From Butyrivibrio sp. INlla18 (GTDB lineage: Bacteria > Bacillota > Clostridia > Lachnospirales > Lachnospiraceae): DNA of 64,000 nucleotides. Below the pieces are notes generated by a model, which ran no database searches, was not told the origin of the DNA, and was given only the letters and a program-made list of their open reading frames with translations. The translations under genes and the position numbers were made by a program. Shown here piece after piece: positions 40,592-50,759 of this stretch; position 1 is the stretch's first letter, and the number at the start of each line of letters is the position of its first letter. The stretch spans positions 62,001 through 126,000 of the forward strand of contig NZ_FMXK01000010.1 in the NCBI RefSeq assembly GCF_900103635.1. Reading direction: 5' to 3'.

Positions 40592-42085
40592 TCAATGAAA
40601 CGAAACTACTTTCGCGTAGTCGTAGCCTCTATCTGGTGTTGAGGTTCTTTTGCTCAGTGTAAAGTACATGACTCCGTGTTTCTTAACATCGAATTTTGCA
40701 GTAGCTTTGCTGCTTGTAGCCTCAAGCACATCACTTCCAACAAGTGGATTTGCGGCGCTCTTTATAAGCTGCGTCTCCTCTGCTGTAGGATATGCTGGCT
40801 CGCCGATATCGTGCCAGAGCTTAAGTGGGTTACAACAGTCTTCGTCAACAGTCTTGGTCACAAGCTTGTACTGGCCATCAGAAACCTCAAACTCGTATTC
40901 ACGAGAAATATCTTCTTCATCCATGTTCCAGATGATTCCCGCGTATTCGTCAGCTCTTTTCACAATTACTGAATTGTCGTCTCTGTAGACACAAGTATCG
41001 CCAAAGAGTTTCAGCTGCTTGTAGAAATAGAAGGTCCAGAAGGTTGGCTTAGGGATATTGCCTGCTGCCACCATGCCGAATCCTCCGTGGAAGAGAGAAT
41101 TTGGCACGCCCTGTTCCTCGAAGACATCGCCAAAGGTCCAGTAGGAATATGCTTCGTTCACATCACCAAGTCTTGAAAGCTGCCTTGCAAGGTATGCTGC
41201 GTTGAGATTGGTATCGTGAATGACGCCGCGAGGAGTGTAGGAAGTGCTAAACTCTGTCAGATGAATAGGCATTCCCTTGAACTCGTCAAAAGAGTCCACG
41301 ATATCCCTTGTAGACTGGAGATTAGCAAAACGCATCTCTGAGTCCTCGAGCTTGGAATAGTCGTAATGCCCAATCCTCTCTGGCATTTCAACTGTATAAT
41401 GATGTCTTGTAATAATGTCAGGATGAAGCCCTTCTTTTTTGCAAAATTCAAGAAAAGCTTCGATCCACTCTTTGTCTTTTACCCCGCAGATAGCTGGGCC
41501 GCCAACCTTAAAGCGGCTGTCGTAATTCTTGATGGCAAGGAAGGTCTCTTTAAATAGCTTAAAATACTCCTCCATGTCTGCCTTGTACCAGAATCCTGGG
41601 AGATTTGGCTCGTTCCACACTTCGATTGGCCAGCTGGAAACTTCATCGCCGTAGCGGCCCTTTAGATGCTCAAGGAGTGCGATCACCATGTCTGTCCACT
41701 TCTTGTAATCCTTTGGAGGTGTGGTATTTCCTTTCCAGTAAAAGATAGTCTGGGTGCCGCTTGCAAGCTGCTCTGGCATGAAGCCGAGCTCCAAATAAGG
41801 GCGGATCCCAAGTTTCAGGAAGCTGTCAAATATCCTGTCGATGTAAGTGTAGTTGTATTCTACCTTGGTGACGCCGTCCTCTTCGTACTCGTGATAGATA
41901 GACACGTCATCAGAAAAAAGTCCGTGGCCTCTGATAAAAGAAAAACCGATAAGCTTCTGGACATACTCCAGCTCTTTTAAATACTCCTCAGTAAGCGCAA
42001 GGCCAAGTCTGCCTGTGCCCACGCAGTAATCAACGTTGTTGTTAAAAGAAATCCTGTTACTTGAGTCAACCTTTATTCTAGTCAT
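40592..42085 (-). CDS. GH39 family beta-xylosidase-like glycoside hydrolase
   Basis: The roughly 497-residue protein has the clan-A acid/base WNEPNLPGFW (E159) and nucleophile HLTEFSTSYTPRG (E278), with FSFIRGHGLF early on. This fits GH39 beta-xylosidases, which are intracellular and release xylose from short xylo-oligosaccharides. There is no signal peptide. I take the ATG at 42085; the GGGGACGGGGAC just before it, which acts as the ribosome site, looks like a remnant of the CCCCGTCCCC repeat. Confidence 0.88.
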   Translation of the reverse strand: MTRIKVDSSNRISFNNNVDYCVGTGRLGLALTEEYLKELEYVQKLIGFSFIRGHGLFSDDVSIYHEYEEDGVTKVEYNYTYIDRIFDSFLKLGIRPYLELGFMPEQLASGTQTIFYWKGNTTPPKDYKKWTDMVIALLEHLKGRYGDEVSSWPIEVWNEPNLPGFWYKADMEEYFKLFKETFLAIKNYDSRFKVGGPAICGVKDKEWIEAFLEFCKKEGLHPDIITRHHYTVEMPERIGHYDYSKLEDSEMRFANLQSTRDIVDSFDEFKGMPIHLTEFSTSYTPRGVIHDTNLNAAYLARQLSRLGDVNEAYSYWTFGDVFEEQGVPNSLFHGGFGMVAAGNIPKPTFWTFYFYKQLKLFGDTCVYRDDNSVIVKRADEYAGIIWNMDEEDISREYEFEVSDGQYKLVTKTVDEDCCNPLKLWHDIGEPAYPTAEETQLIKSAANPLVGSDVLEATSSKATAKFDVKKHGVMYFTLSKRTSTPDRGYDYAKVVSFH

Positions 42086-42114
42086 TTTGCGTCCCCGTCC
42101 CCTATTCAATTTCC

Positions 42115-42190
42115 AAAAATGAGCCCTAACCTCCGTCCCTAGGGATCAAAAGTGTGAAAATGAGCTCTAACCTCCGTCCCTAGGGCTCAA
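42115..42190. repeat. Two half repeats in direct order
   Basis: 42116-42146 and 42157-42190 both read TGAGC(C/T)CTAACCTCCGTC, in the same direction, so no hairpin is formed between them, unlike most copies. Confidence 0.85.
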
Positions 42191-42199
42191 AAATGGAAG

Positions 42200-43993
42200 T
42201 CACACTACTTCGAACTTCTGTGTCTGGATGTTGAGCTGCTTGGTAACTTCTGTGTTCTGCTCCATGGCTTCGTTGATGCCCTGGATCTCGCCAACGATCT
42301 CTGTAGAAGAAGCTGCTGACATGTTGATAGCGTTGGAGCTCTCCTGAACTGATGAAGAGATGCTGTTGATACGCTCTGTCATGTCGCCTACAACTTCGCT
42401 TAACTTGTTAGCCTTAGCTGAGAAGTTTGCAAGCATTTCATCAATCATGATTGCTGTGTTCTCGTACTTAGCACCTGTGTCTACGTAAGCATCGTAGTCA
42501 GCAAGTACATTCTCATTAATAAATTCTATAACCTGAACCGCATTGTCTGCAAGAGTTCTAACTGCACTTGTTACAACATCTGAGATCTGCTGAATATTTC
42601 CAGCTGTCTCTTTTGAATTAGCTGCAAGCTTACTGATCTCATCGGCAACGACTGCAAAGCCCTTACCTGCATCGCCAGCTCTAGCTGCTTCGATTGAAGC
42701 GTTGAGGGCAAGGAGGTTAGTCTTGTTGGCAATCTCAAGGATCTCGTTTGTAAGTTCACCGATGTGATCTACCTGACCTGATTCTGCAACAGATGCCTCA
42801 AGGACTGTAGAAAGTTCCTTCATCTTAGCACCAGTGTTTTCCTTCTTGGCTGCGGCTTCCTGTCTGATAGCATCAGCCTCTTCCTTGATAAGGTTAGCTT
42901 TTTCTTCGCCAACTCTTGCCTGCTCGTCGATATCAACAGATGCCTCACGAACTACCTGAACGCGTTCCTGAAGCTCGTTTGTTGATGTTGCTACGCTTTC
43001 CATGCTAGCAGAAAGCTCTTCCATTGCTGCTGTTGTATTTGTTACGTTATCACCAGCGTTCTGGATTCTTGTAAGTACGCTTCCGCTTGATGTTGAGAGC
43101 ACATCTGCTCCGTTCTTTACATCACGGATAACGCCCTGAAGTGTTTCCATGAACTGGTTAAAAGAATCTGTGATAGTTGCAAGTTCTGTATTTGTCTTGG
43201 TCTGAATACGAGCTGTTAAGTCGCCTCGTCCTTCATCAATGTTTGAAATGATAGTTCTTACTTCTTTGGCAATTCCAGCAATGACCTTGTTGATCCTGAA
43301 ATAGCTAAGAAGGTAAGAAGCAACGATAACAACGATCACAAGTAAAAGAATGATAGTTCCCTTAACTGAAGCGCTTCTCTGCTCTCCTGTAAGGTAAGCG
43401 TCAAGGCCGTCAACAAGTCCCTTGATCGATGCCTCCACATCATTCAGGGCTGCATTTACATTATCAAGGCTTTCGCCATAGCCTTTAGAAACATATCCCA
43501 TGGCACCTGATAGATCCTTGGACAAAATATATCCTTCAAGTTCCTGTGCACCAGCAACATAGCCATTAAGAGCTGTACGGAGAGCTGCAACCTTCTCTGC
43601 TCCATCTTTTGAATTACTTACGACAAGACTGCCCTCAAGGTAACTGATGCGTGTCTCGATATCTGCTACATATTTGTCGTAATCTTCAAAATCTTTCTGA
43701 CTCAGCGTTGTTCCAGCGCTGAACTGTCCAAGGTTTTTGTTGATCTCTGCTGAGATGTGGATGATGTCCTGTCTAAGAGTTGCCTCCTGTGACTGAACTT
43801 CTGACACATTGGTGCTTGCAAGTACAGCCTGTGAAACGATGGCTGACATAGATGAATTGATCACCAATGCATAGACGATAAATGCTACTAAAATAAGTGA
43901 ATACACGAAGAGGTTCTGAAATGTGATTGATTCAACGAATTTCAGCTGTCTCTCCTGACCTGATCCCAAGGTCTTTTCTGAATCTTTTTTCAT
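42200..43993 (-). CDS. Methyl-accepting chemotaxis protein
   Basis: The 597-residue receptor has TM1 [18 protein letters not shown] near 30-47, a four-helix periplasmic-side domain, TM2 [19 protein letters not shown] near 212-230, and a HAMP region. The signalling tip has [20 protein letters not shown] and then [10 protein letters not shown]. The C-terminus lacks a CheR-binding pentapeptide. AAGGAGAA precedes the ATG. A repeat lies 9 bp after the stop. Confidence 0.92.
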   Translation of the reverse strand: MKKDSEKTLGSGQERQLKFVESITFQNLFVYSLILVAFIVYALVINSSMSAIVSQAVLASTNVSEVQSQEATLRQDIIHISAEINKNLGQFSAGTTLSQKDFEDYDKYVADIETRISYLEGSLVVSNSKDGAEKVAALRTALNGYVAGAQELEGYILSKDLSGAMGYVSKGYGESLDNVNAALNDVEASIKGLVDGLDAYLTGEQRSASVKGTIILLLVIVVIVASYLLSYFRINKVIAGIAKEVRTIISNIDEGRGDLTARIQTKTNTELATITDSFNQFMETLQGVIRDVKNGADVLSTSSGSVLTRIQNAGDNVTNTTAAMEELSASMESVATSTNELQERVQVVREASVDIDEQARVGEEKANLIKEEADAIRQEAAAKKENTGAKMKELSTVLEASVAESGQVDHIGELTNEILEIANKTNLLALNASIEAARAGDAGKGFAVVADEISKLAANSKETAGNIQQISDVVTSAVRTLADNAVQVIEFINENVLADYDAYVDTGAKYENTAIMIDEMLANFSAKANKLSEVVGDMTERINSISSSVQESSNAINMSAASSTEIVGEIQGINEAMEQNTEVTKQLNIQTQKFEVV

Positions 43994-44130
43994 AGTGTTC
44001 TCCTTCTGCGCCTAGAAATGTCTGATGCGGCATTGAATATGCCTACAAGTCAGTTATAATGCGCAACAGGATATACTTTACCACGCTAAAGTCAACCCTT
44101 CAAGTAATTTTTTGAACAAATTAATGAAAA

Positions 44131-44160
44131 AACACCATGACTATTTCTAGTCGATGGTGT
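44131..44160 (-). terminator. Intrinsic terminator of the MATE gene
   Basis: ACACCATCGACTA pairs with TAGTCATGGTGT (one mismatch), followed by TTTTTC. It overlaps the last codons of the MATE gene. Confidence 0.7.
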
Positions 44161-45469
44161 TCATCCATTTCCTGCTTCTAAACATAAATATGGTGATGAT
44201 AAACCTTACCGCTTCTTCCTGGGACAGGATAAAATAGGTCCACACGATAGGGAGCCCCAAATATAATCCTGCAAAAAGCCCCAGTGGCACGCCCACAAGC
44301 CAGGTTCCAAGTATATCTATGATCATGATGTACTTGGTCCTTCCGCCACTTCTGATGATGCCTCCGCCAAGGATCATGTTCTGAACCTTGATAGGTGCTA
44401 AGATTGCAAAGGCTACAAGTAGCTGATAGCCCATTTTCTTAACATCGGCTTCTACATTGAAGAGCCCCGTATACAGGGTTCCTAGAAGTATCAAAAGAAC
44501 TGACAAAACCGCAGAACCAATAAATCCATAGATGCAAAGTTTCTTGGATTCCTCATAGGCTTCGTCGTACTCAGTCTTACCAAGTCTTTTACCGATCAGG
44601 ATTCCTGCTGCCTGAGCAAGACCAGACAAAGCACCGATAAAGAGGCCCTGCACAGGTCCAGTAAGTGCCATTCCGGCTAGTTCGCTGGTTCCCATGTGTC
44701 CATAGATAAAGGTGTTGACGTTCTGACCTACAGTCCACAAGAACTCATTTAACACTATTGGAACGAGCATTCCTGCATACTGCACAAATTCTGGCCTGTC
44801 CATATCCAGTTTGAACCTAAATTCACAGGTCTTTTTGTAAAAATAGATCATGAGAATTAGGCTCACAACCTGTGAGATTACGCTGGCAATTGCTGCTCCC
44901 ACAACTCCAAGCTTTGGCATTCCAAAAGAGCCAAAGATAAGGAGATAGTTAAGGCCTGTGTTGACCACCGCTGAAGCCATGCTGACATACAGCGGATATT
45001 CCGAGTGGTCCTTGCAGCGGATTGGAACCGCCAGGATGGTGGCTATACCAGAAAGGGGATATGTTAGGGCAATGAGCCTTACATACCTTGCTCCCATTTC
45101 TATTACAGCCTGGTCTTTAGTGAAAATACCCGCAACTTTCGTAGGAGCAAACACTCCGAAGAACGTTGTCAAAAGAGCTATTATAAGCATCACAAGCATA
45201 TTTACGGATATACTTGTGTTTACTTTGTCCTCATTTTCTTTTCCCAAGTATTGAGACACCATGATGCCGGTAACCGTAGCAATGGCGCCGCATACAAAGG
45301 TAAAGACAAATCCGAGCTTACCACCAACTTCTACAGAAGCAATGGCAGTTTTGCCAAGCTGACCTACCATAAGCTGGTCGATCAGCGAAAAAGAGGACTG
45401 AAGCATTGCCTGCAAAGCCACAGGCACCGCAATCTTCATTGATTCTTTAAAAAATGAATTATTCCGCAC
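44147..45469 (-). CDS. MATE family efflux transporter
   Basis: The 440-residue protein has about 12 membrane segments. The N-terminal AVPVALQAMLQSSFSLIDQL and VGKLAKTAIASVEVGGK-like region with QLGKTAIASV are typical of MATE proteins, as is the second-half MALTGPVQGLFIGALSGLAQ. It exchanges cations for drugs or metabolites, substrate unknown. GTG start with AAGGGGG six bases upstream. It lies 27 bp after MalG and may belong to the operon, although no functional link is known. Confidence 0.85.
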   Translation of the reverse strand: MRNNSFFKESMKIAVPVALQAMLQSSFSLIDQLMVGQLGKTAIASVEVGGKLGFVFTFVCGAIATVTGIMVSQYLGKENEDKVNTSISVNMLVMLIIALLTTFFGVFAPTKVAGIFTKDQAVIEMGARYVRLIALTYPLSGIATILAVPIRCKDHSEYPLYVSMASAVVNTGLNYLLIFGSFGMPKLGVVGAAIASVISQVVSLILMIYFYKKTCEFRFKLDMDRPEFVQYAGMLVPIVLNEFLWTVGQNVNTFIYGHMGTSELAGMALTGPVQGLFIGALSGLAQAAGILIGKRLGKTEYDEAYEESKKLCIYGFIGSAVLSVLLILLGTLYTGLFNVEADVKKMGYQLLVAFAILAPIKVQNMILGGGIIRSGGRTKYIMIIDILGTWLVGVPLGLFAGLYLGLPIVWTYFILSQEEAVRFIITIFMFRSRKWMNTID

Positions 45470-45496
45470 AATTATCCCCCTTGTGCTAAATCACAT

Positions 45497-46324
45497 TTAC
45501 TGTTTGACTGCGCCGTCTGATACACCAGATACCAAAAATCTGGAAAGTGAAAAATAAAGTATTACGATAGGAACCGCAATGAAGATGGCTCCTGCTGCAA
45601 ATCTTGAAAACTCAGTTTCGCCAAGATGTGTAAGACCTACCGCAACAGTCCACAGGTCGCGGTTTTTGAGGAGCATGTTAGGTAAGATGAAATCGCTCCA
45701 AGGCCAGGCAAAAGAAGTAAGAGCCGTATACACAAGGATTGGCTTGGACAAAGGAAGTGTAACCTTCCTAAATATTGTTGGGTTAGAAGCTCCATCAATC
45801 CTTGCCGCCTCATAAATTGAATTGCTGATAGTATCAAAGTAGCCCTTTTGCACCAGATATCCCATTGGAGCGCCCGCAGAATACACCAGCACAAGACTCC
45901 AAAGGTTATTAATGAGGTTAAAGTTGATCATGATAAGGTACACCGCTGTCATTCCCATGAAGCTTGGGAACATGCTCAGCACCAGAGTTGTCTTCATAAG
46001 TGGTTTTCTCATTTTGAACCTGAACCTACTCATGGTGTAGGCAGTCAGGATCACCTGCACTGTTGAAAGAGCGCATGAGAACACTGAAATAAAGAGTGTA
46101 TTCCTGAGCCAGCTCGGATAATCGTACATTTGTGTATCTGAAAATAGTTTAACATAAGTTCCAAAGCTAAAGCTCTTCGGAAAAAATCCGTCGTAATCAT
46201 AGATTGATCCTGACGCTGAAAAAGACGCCATGACAAGCCACAGCACTGGAAAGAAGAATATGAAGGATACAAAAATGAGCACAATATAGGTAATAACTGC
46301 TTCTGAGAGTCGTTCTTTTCTCAT
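45497..46324 (-). CDS. Maltodextrin-type ABC permease, MalG-like
   Basis: The 275-residue permease has six membrane segments and the EAA loop YEAARIDGASNPTIFRKVTL near residues 168-187, which docks on the ATPase. It overlaps MalF by 4 bp. The ABC ATPase (often a shared MsmX) is not in this window. Typical of the MalG/CUT1 group. Confidence 0.88.
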   Translation of the reverse strand: MRKERLSEAVITYIVLIFVSFIFFFPVLWLVMASFSASGSIYDYDGFFPKSFSFGTYVKLFSDTQMYDYPSWLRNTLFISVFSCALSTVQVILTAYTMSRFRFKMRKPLMKTTLVLSMFPSFMGMTAVYLIMINFNLINNLWSLVLVYSAGAPMGYLVQKGYFDTISNSIYEAARIDGASNPTIFRKVTLPLSKPILVYTALTSFAWPWSDFILPNMLLKNRDLWTVAVGLTHLGETEFSRFAAGAIFIAVPIVILYFSLSRFLVSGVSDGAVKQ

Positions 46325-47607
46325 CTGAATGTATCCTCCTTCCTAAATGCTGATGAATTAACATATGCTGTCAATGAGATCACCGAGGTGATGACGAAGA
46401 TTATAAGGCTGACAGCTGCGCCTATTCCGTAGTAGTTATTGTCAATTGAAAGGTTATAGAGCCAGTTGATCAAAAGGTCCGTGTCACTAGCCAGAAAGTA
46501 ATCATCAAGATACAGGCCACCTCTAAGGAAATAGAACACGCCAAAATTGTTGAAGTTTCCAACAAAGCTTGTGATAAGGGTTGGCGTTGTCGAAAAGACA
46601 ACAAATGGAAGTGTCAGGTGAATGAACTGTTTCCATCTGCCTGCTCCGTCAAGGCTTGCGGCCTCATAGAGCTCGTTACTCATGTTTGACAAAATACCTG
46701 TAGCCAGAAGCATCGACGTAGGAATTGATATCCATGCATTTACCAAAAGACCTATGATCCTAGCTTTCCACCCTGCATCAATATCAAGAAATCCCACAGC
46801 CTGGAATCCAAAGGCCTTCAGGTAATAGTTAATTGGTCCGCCATAGGAGAACATGAACTTAAAGCCAAGGAGAGTGATAAATCCTGGCACCGCGTAGGCA
46901 AGAATTGGAAACGCTCTCCAGAAGGTCTTTCCCTTTACGCACTTTTTATTTAGCAAAAGAGCTAAAAACAGTCCGCCAAAGTAGTTGATGGCTGTAGCAC
47001 ATACTGCCCAGATGAGGTTCCAGCCAAGGATCCTTACAAAGGTCTCTTTTATTCCTGATAATGAAAAGATCTGTTTGAAGTTCCCAAAGCCTATCCAGTC
47101 AACAAGCCTAGGTGGCACGATGTCTCCGCCATAATTGGTGAAGGCTATCAGTATCATGAAGATGATGGGAAGTACGTTAAAGACTGCAACTCCCACTACT
47201 GGAAGGAAAAGTGCTACAACATAAAACTTCCTATCTACAAATGCCAGAACTGACGCTATAAAGCCAGGAACAGGCTTACCTTGCTCAACAAGCTTTTCTG
47301 TATTTTTTACATCTTTTATATTTGAAAAATAGAAAACTACAACGGCAATGAGTATCAGAAAGGAAAGGATTCCTCTTAGCATCATTATGATGGAATCATC
47401 GCCGGCTACTCCAAGCCATGGGTCGCCTTCTACGGTTCCAAGGGTAAAAAAGCCTACCATATCCGTGATACCTGCTGTAAAGAGGTACCACAGATAAAGC
47501 CCAAGGATTCCCATATAGAGAAGTCCTTTTACCCTCTGTCCATATAGAAACTGACCTAGCCCCATTATCACGTAGGAGCATTTTGTCTTAGCGCTTTTAG
47601 ATCTCAT
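46321..47607 (-). CDS. Maltodextrin-type ABC permease, MalF-like
   Basis: The 428-residue permease of the CUT1 family has extra N-terminal membrane segments, as in MalF of Firmicutes (about eight in all). EAA loop YEAASLDGAGRWKQFIHLTL near residues 308-327. AGGGAGC precedes the ATG. 12 bp after MalE and 4 bp overlap with MalG. Confidence 0.88.
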   Translation of the reverse strand: MRSKSAKTKCSYVIMGLGQFLYGQRVKGLLYMGILGLYLWYLFTAGITDMVGFFTLGTVEGDPWLGVAGDDSIIMMLRGILSFLILIAVVVFYFSNIKDVKNTEKLVEQGKPVPGFIASVLAFVDRKFYVVALFLPVVGVAVFNVLPIIFMILIAFTNYGGDIVPPRLVDWIGFGNFKQIFSLSGIKETFVRILGWNLIWAVCATAINYFGGLFLALLLNKKCVKGKTFWRAFPILAYAVPGFITLLGFKFMFSYGGPINYYLKAFGFQAVGFLDIDAGWKARIIGLLVNAWISIPTSMLLATGILSNMSNELYEAASLDGAGRWKQFIHLTLPFVVFSTTPTLITSFVGNFNNFGVFYFLRGGLYLDDYFLASDTDLLINWLYNLSIDNNYYGIGAAVSLIIFVITSVISLTAYVNSSAFRKEDTFR

Positions 47608-47619
47608 TTTGTTGCTCCC

Positions 47620-49071
47620 TTATTTTGAAAGAGTATAGATCGCATCGTAGATACTCTTGGAGGCCTTGTCCAAAGCTTCCTGAACTGATGCTTCATCTCC
47701 ATATTTAACAGCTTCGCCCTTACTCTCTCTAAAGGCATCTTTGGCTACATCACTAAGGAGTGTCTTGATTGGATCCCAGATCTGATCAACTGCCTTAACT
47801 GAAGGCATGAGACTGATGTGTCCAGCACTGAGGCTATCAAAGATCATGCTAGTGATACCCCCCATTTTCTCTGCAACGTCAGATCTAACAGGAGCTATTC
47901 CAAGGATCTCTGCTCTTCTTTTGATCATCTCTTTGCTAGTTGCAAAGTTTACAAATTCGATGCAGGCATCTCTGTGCTCTGTGTAAGCACTGATACCGTA
48001 GCCATTTACGCCGCCCATAACTACTGTGTCTACTGTATCTGCATTCTTTGAAAGATCACCGTCTGCAGGCATCTTTCCTGGAAGCTCGATCATACCGAGG
48101 TTCTCAGTAGCTTTCTGGTCCGCTTCATCATCACTGCTACCTTCAGCCTTATAGACATCAGCAAGTCTGTCATGGAAAAGGACGTAGGTATCAGGTGTAG
48201 AGATTGAGCAGAAGTATGTTCCGTCTGCAACCTTGGCATATCTGTTCTGTCCGATAGAATCGTCAATACACTCTTCGCTCATAAGACCAGCAAATTGCCT
48301 TAGTCCCATAAGTCCCTTTGCAGCATTACCTTTGCCAAAGCCGATATCTTCTGGATTATCGATACCATTTCCATCTTTGCCAAAGACATATCCGCCATAG
48401 GAAAAGAAAAACTCAGCCATCATATAGAGGTCTGTACAGCCAGCTACAAGTCCGTACTGCTTGCCGCCTGATGTTTCAACAACCTGCTGAGAATACTGAT
48501 AGAGACTGCTCCAATCCTGGAAGAAATCCGGAGTCTTGTTTCCATCCTGGTCCCACTCTGTTTCCCAATTTTCTGGGATCATATCCTTGCGGTAAAAGAG
48601 CATTGGCTCCTGAACGTTAACTGGGATTGCGCAGGTATAGTTTTTGCCATCAACAGCAATAGTGAAGGCGTCCCAAGCTTCATCTGGAATATACTTAGCG
48701 CATTCAAAATCATCTCTGTTAAGAGCTAAGATATGCTTGTCCTCAGCGTAAGTCATGAGCTTGTCATTTGCCTGGTAAAGAACGTCTGGGCCATAACCAT
48801 AAGGACCATTTTCTGCAAGGTTACTGTATTCTTCCATATTGGCGTCAACAGCCTGAATGCCCTTATCCTTGTACTCTTCGTTAAATGCTGCGATGAGCTC
48901 GTCAAGATAGCCTTCCTGCTTGGCTGTATCGTTTTCAAGAATGCGCAGTGTGATAACGCCATCCTCTGAGCCTTTCGCAGATTCTTTTCCATTAGTATTT
49001 CCACAAGCAGTAATACCAAGAACCATTGATGATACTAATAATAGGCTTATAGCCTTATTTAAATGCTTCAT
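47620..49071 (-). CDS. Maltodextrin-type solute-binding lipoprotein, MalE-like
   Basis: The 483-residue protein has a lipoprotein signal: KHLNKAISLLLVSSMVLGITACG with lipobox ITAC near residue 23. The mature part is an extracellular solute-binding protein fold of family 1 (YGYGPDVLYQANDKL, YFCSISTPDTYVLF). Start overlaps the GH13 stop by 4 bp (ATGA). It binds alpha-glucan oligosaccharides by context. Confidence 0.88.
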   Translation of the reverse strand: MKHLNKAISLLLVSSMVLGITACGNTNGKESAKGSEDGVITLRILENDTAKQEGYLDELIAAFNEEYKDKGIQAVDANMEEYSNLAENGPYGYGPDVLYQANDKLMTYAEDKHILALNRDDFECAKYIPDEAWDAFTIAVDGKNYTCAIPVNVQEPMLFYRKDMIPENWETEWDQDGNKTPDFFQDWSSLYQYSQQVVETSGGKQYGLVAGCTDLYMMAEFFFSYGGYVFGKDGNGIDNPEDIGFGKGNAAKGLMGLRQFAGLMSEECIDDSIGQNRYAKVADGTYFCSISTPDTYVLFHDRLADVYKAEGSSDDEADQKATENLGMIELPGKMPADGDLSKNADTVDTVVMGGVNGYGISAYTEHRDACIEFVNFATSKEMIKRRAEILGIAPVRSDVAEKMGGITSMIFDSLSAGHISLMPSVKAVDQIWDPIKTLLSDVAKDAFRESKGEAVKYGDEASVQEALDKASKSIYDAIYTLSK

Positions 49072-50744
49072 AGTACTTCTCCTCCGTTTACGAACAATCT
49101 AAAACAGCCAGGTTCAACCTTAATATTATTGTGAACACCTACGCTGTCTGTCTCATTTATGTACAGCTCTGCGTTTCCATTTGCGCCGTGCCTTGTCATG
49201 CACAATAGCTTCCTATCCTCAGAAGGATAGATCTTGGTACCGGCAAAGGCGAAGTGGCACTTCTTTCTGATATCTGAAAGAGTTCTTACAAAACTTATGA
49301 GATTATCTTTTTTCTCAAGATCCCAGTCCATGCATCTTCTGCAGTCTGGATCATAGCCTCCAACAGTATAACACTCTGTGCCATAGAAAATCGATGGAGC
49401 TCCAGGGAACAGGTACAAAAGAGCTAGAGCAGCTTTTAGCTTATCCTTATCCTCTTTTACCTCGCTAAAAAATCTGTGGGTGTCGTGACTGTCTAAGAGG
49501 TTAAGCATCATGTCGTTAACTGTATCTGAGTTTCTGGCAAGGATGTCGTTTAACTTGTAGGCTGTGGCCTCAGCATCCATTGAGCCAGTTGCGAAGTAGT
49601 CAAGAGCTGCCTTGGTAAAGGCGTAGTTCATGATGCTGTCGTACTGATCGCCTCTAAGGTAGTTGCTAGCATCGTGCCAGTTCTCTCCGATAATTACAGC
49701 GGACTCTTTGGCTGCCTTAACTTCCTTTCTAAATCTTCTCCAGAAGTCGTGGCTGATCTCGTCAGATACATCAAGTCTCCAGCCGTCGATGTCGAACTCT
49801 TTGATATAGTGGATGGCGATATCCATGAGGTAGTCTTGAACCTCTGGGTTAGATGTGTTCCACTTTGGCATGTACTTACATCCAGCAAAGACCTCGTAGT
49901 TTAGCGGATCTTTTTCTGGGAAGTCGCCTTTTATTATGAACCAGTCGTAGTACTTAGAGTCTTTTCCCTTTTTGACCACATCCTGAAACTTGTCATTGTG
50001 CTCGCTAGCGTGATTAAACACTGCATCCAGCACGATCTTCATACCGCGTTTATGGAGCTCTTTTACCAAAAGAGCTAAATCTGCCTTGTCACCAAAGTGT
50101 CTATCGATCTCGTAATAATCAACGATGTCGTACTTGTGATTGGATGGAGACTGGAAGATTGGTGTAAGGTACAGGGCATCGCACCCAAGACCATTTATGT
50201 AGTCAAGCTTGGAGATAATTCCCTTTAAGTCTCCGCCTGCAAAGCACCTAATGTCAGGAACTTCGCCCCACTTAAGGTTAATGTAGCTCTTGTCCTTTGT
50301 GTCATCTCCGATACAGAACCTGTCGATGAAAATCTGGTAGAAGCTAGCCTGTGAGAGCCACTCTTCTTTTTTCAGGATATCTGCACCGTTGATGTAAGGG
50401 TACTGGAAGAAATTGTAGTAGCCCTTGGTGAAATCGTAAGTTTCAGTTACGCCGTCTTCTGAAAAGTAGAAGTAGTCTTTGCCATCGTAAAGATAAAAGA
50501 CATAGGCAAGTCTCGTATCTTCAAGATTGAGCTTAACTGAGTAGTAATCGTAAAGGTCTCCCGTCAGCTCTTTTACCATAGGGAGCTTCTGTTGCCTGTC
50601 TGCGATTGCGTACTTGCTCTCATAGATGATCTGGACGCTTTGTATATCGCCCTTGGCAGTTCGTAGTCTAATGACCATCTCGTGTTCAGATACTGGAAAA
50701 CAGTATGCAGAATCAGTTATGTGAAGTAATGCAAATCGATTCAT
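49068..50744 (-). CDS. GH13 alpha-glycosidase, neopullulanase/maltodextrin-degrading type
   Basis: The 558-residue protein has an N-terminal beta domain (about 1-125), then the (beta/alpha)8 barrel. DAVFNHASEHN is conserved region I, GWRLDVSDE near 321-329 holds the nucleophile Asp (about 325), IIGENWHDAS the acid/base Glu (about 355), and LLDSHDTHRF the transition-state Asp (about 416). No signal peptide: it probably acts inside the cell on imported maltodextrins. AAGGAGCAGC precedes the ATG. Confidence 0.88.
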   Translation of the reverse strand: MNRFALLHITDSAYCFPVSEHEMVIRLRTAKGDIQSVQIIYESKYAIADRQQKLPMVKELTGDLYDYYSVKLNLEDTRLAYVFYLYDGKDYFYFSEDGVTETYDFTKGYYNFFQYPYINGADILKKEEWLSQASFYQIFIDRFCIGDDTKDKSYINLKWGEVPDIRCFAGGDLKGIISKLDYINGLGCDALYLTPIFQSPSNHKYDIVDYYEIDRHFGDKADLALLVKELHKRGMKIVLDAVFNHASEHNDKFQDVVKKGKDSKYYDWFIIKGDFPEKDPLNYEVFAGCKYMPKWNTSNPEVQDYLMDIAIHYIKEFDIDGWRLDVSDEISHDFWRRFRKEVKAAKESAVIIGENWHDASNYLRGDQYDSIMNYAFTKAALDYFATGSMDAEATAYKLNDILARNSDTVNDMMLNLLDSHDTHRFFSEVKEDKDKLKAALALLYLFPGAPSIFYGTECYTVGGYDPDCRRCMDWDLEKKDNLISFVRTLSDIRKKCHFAFAGTKIYPSEDRKLLCMTRHGANGNAELYINETDSVGVHNNIKVEPGCFRLFVNGGEVL

Positions 50745-50759
50745 GTATGCTGCTCCTTT

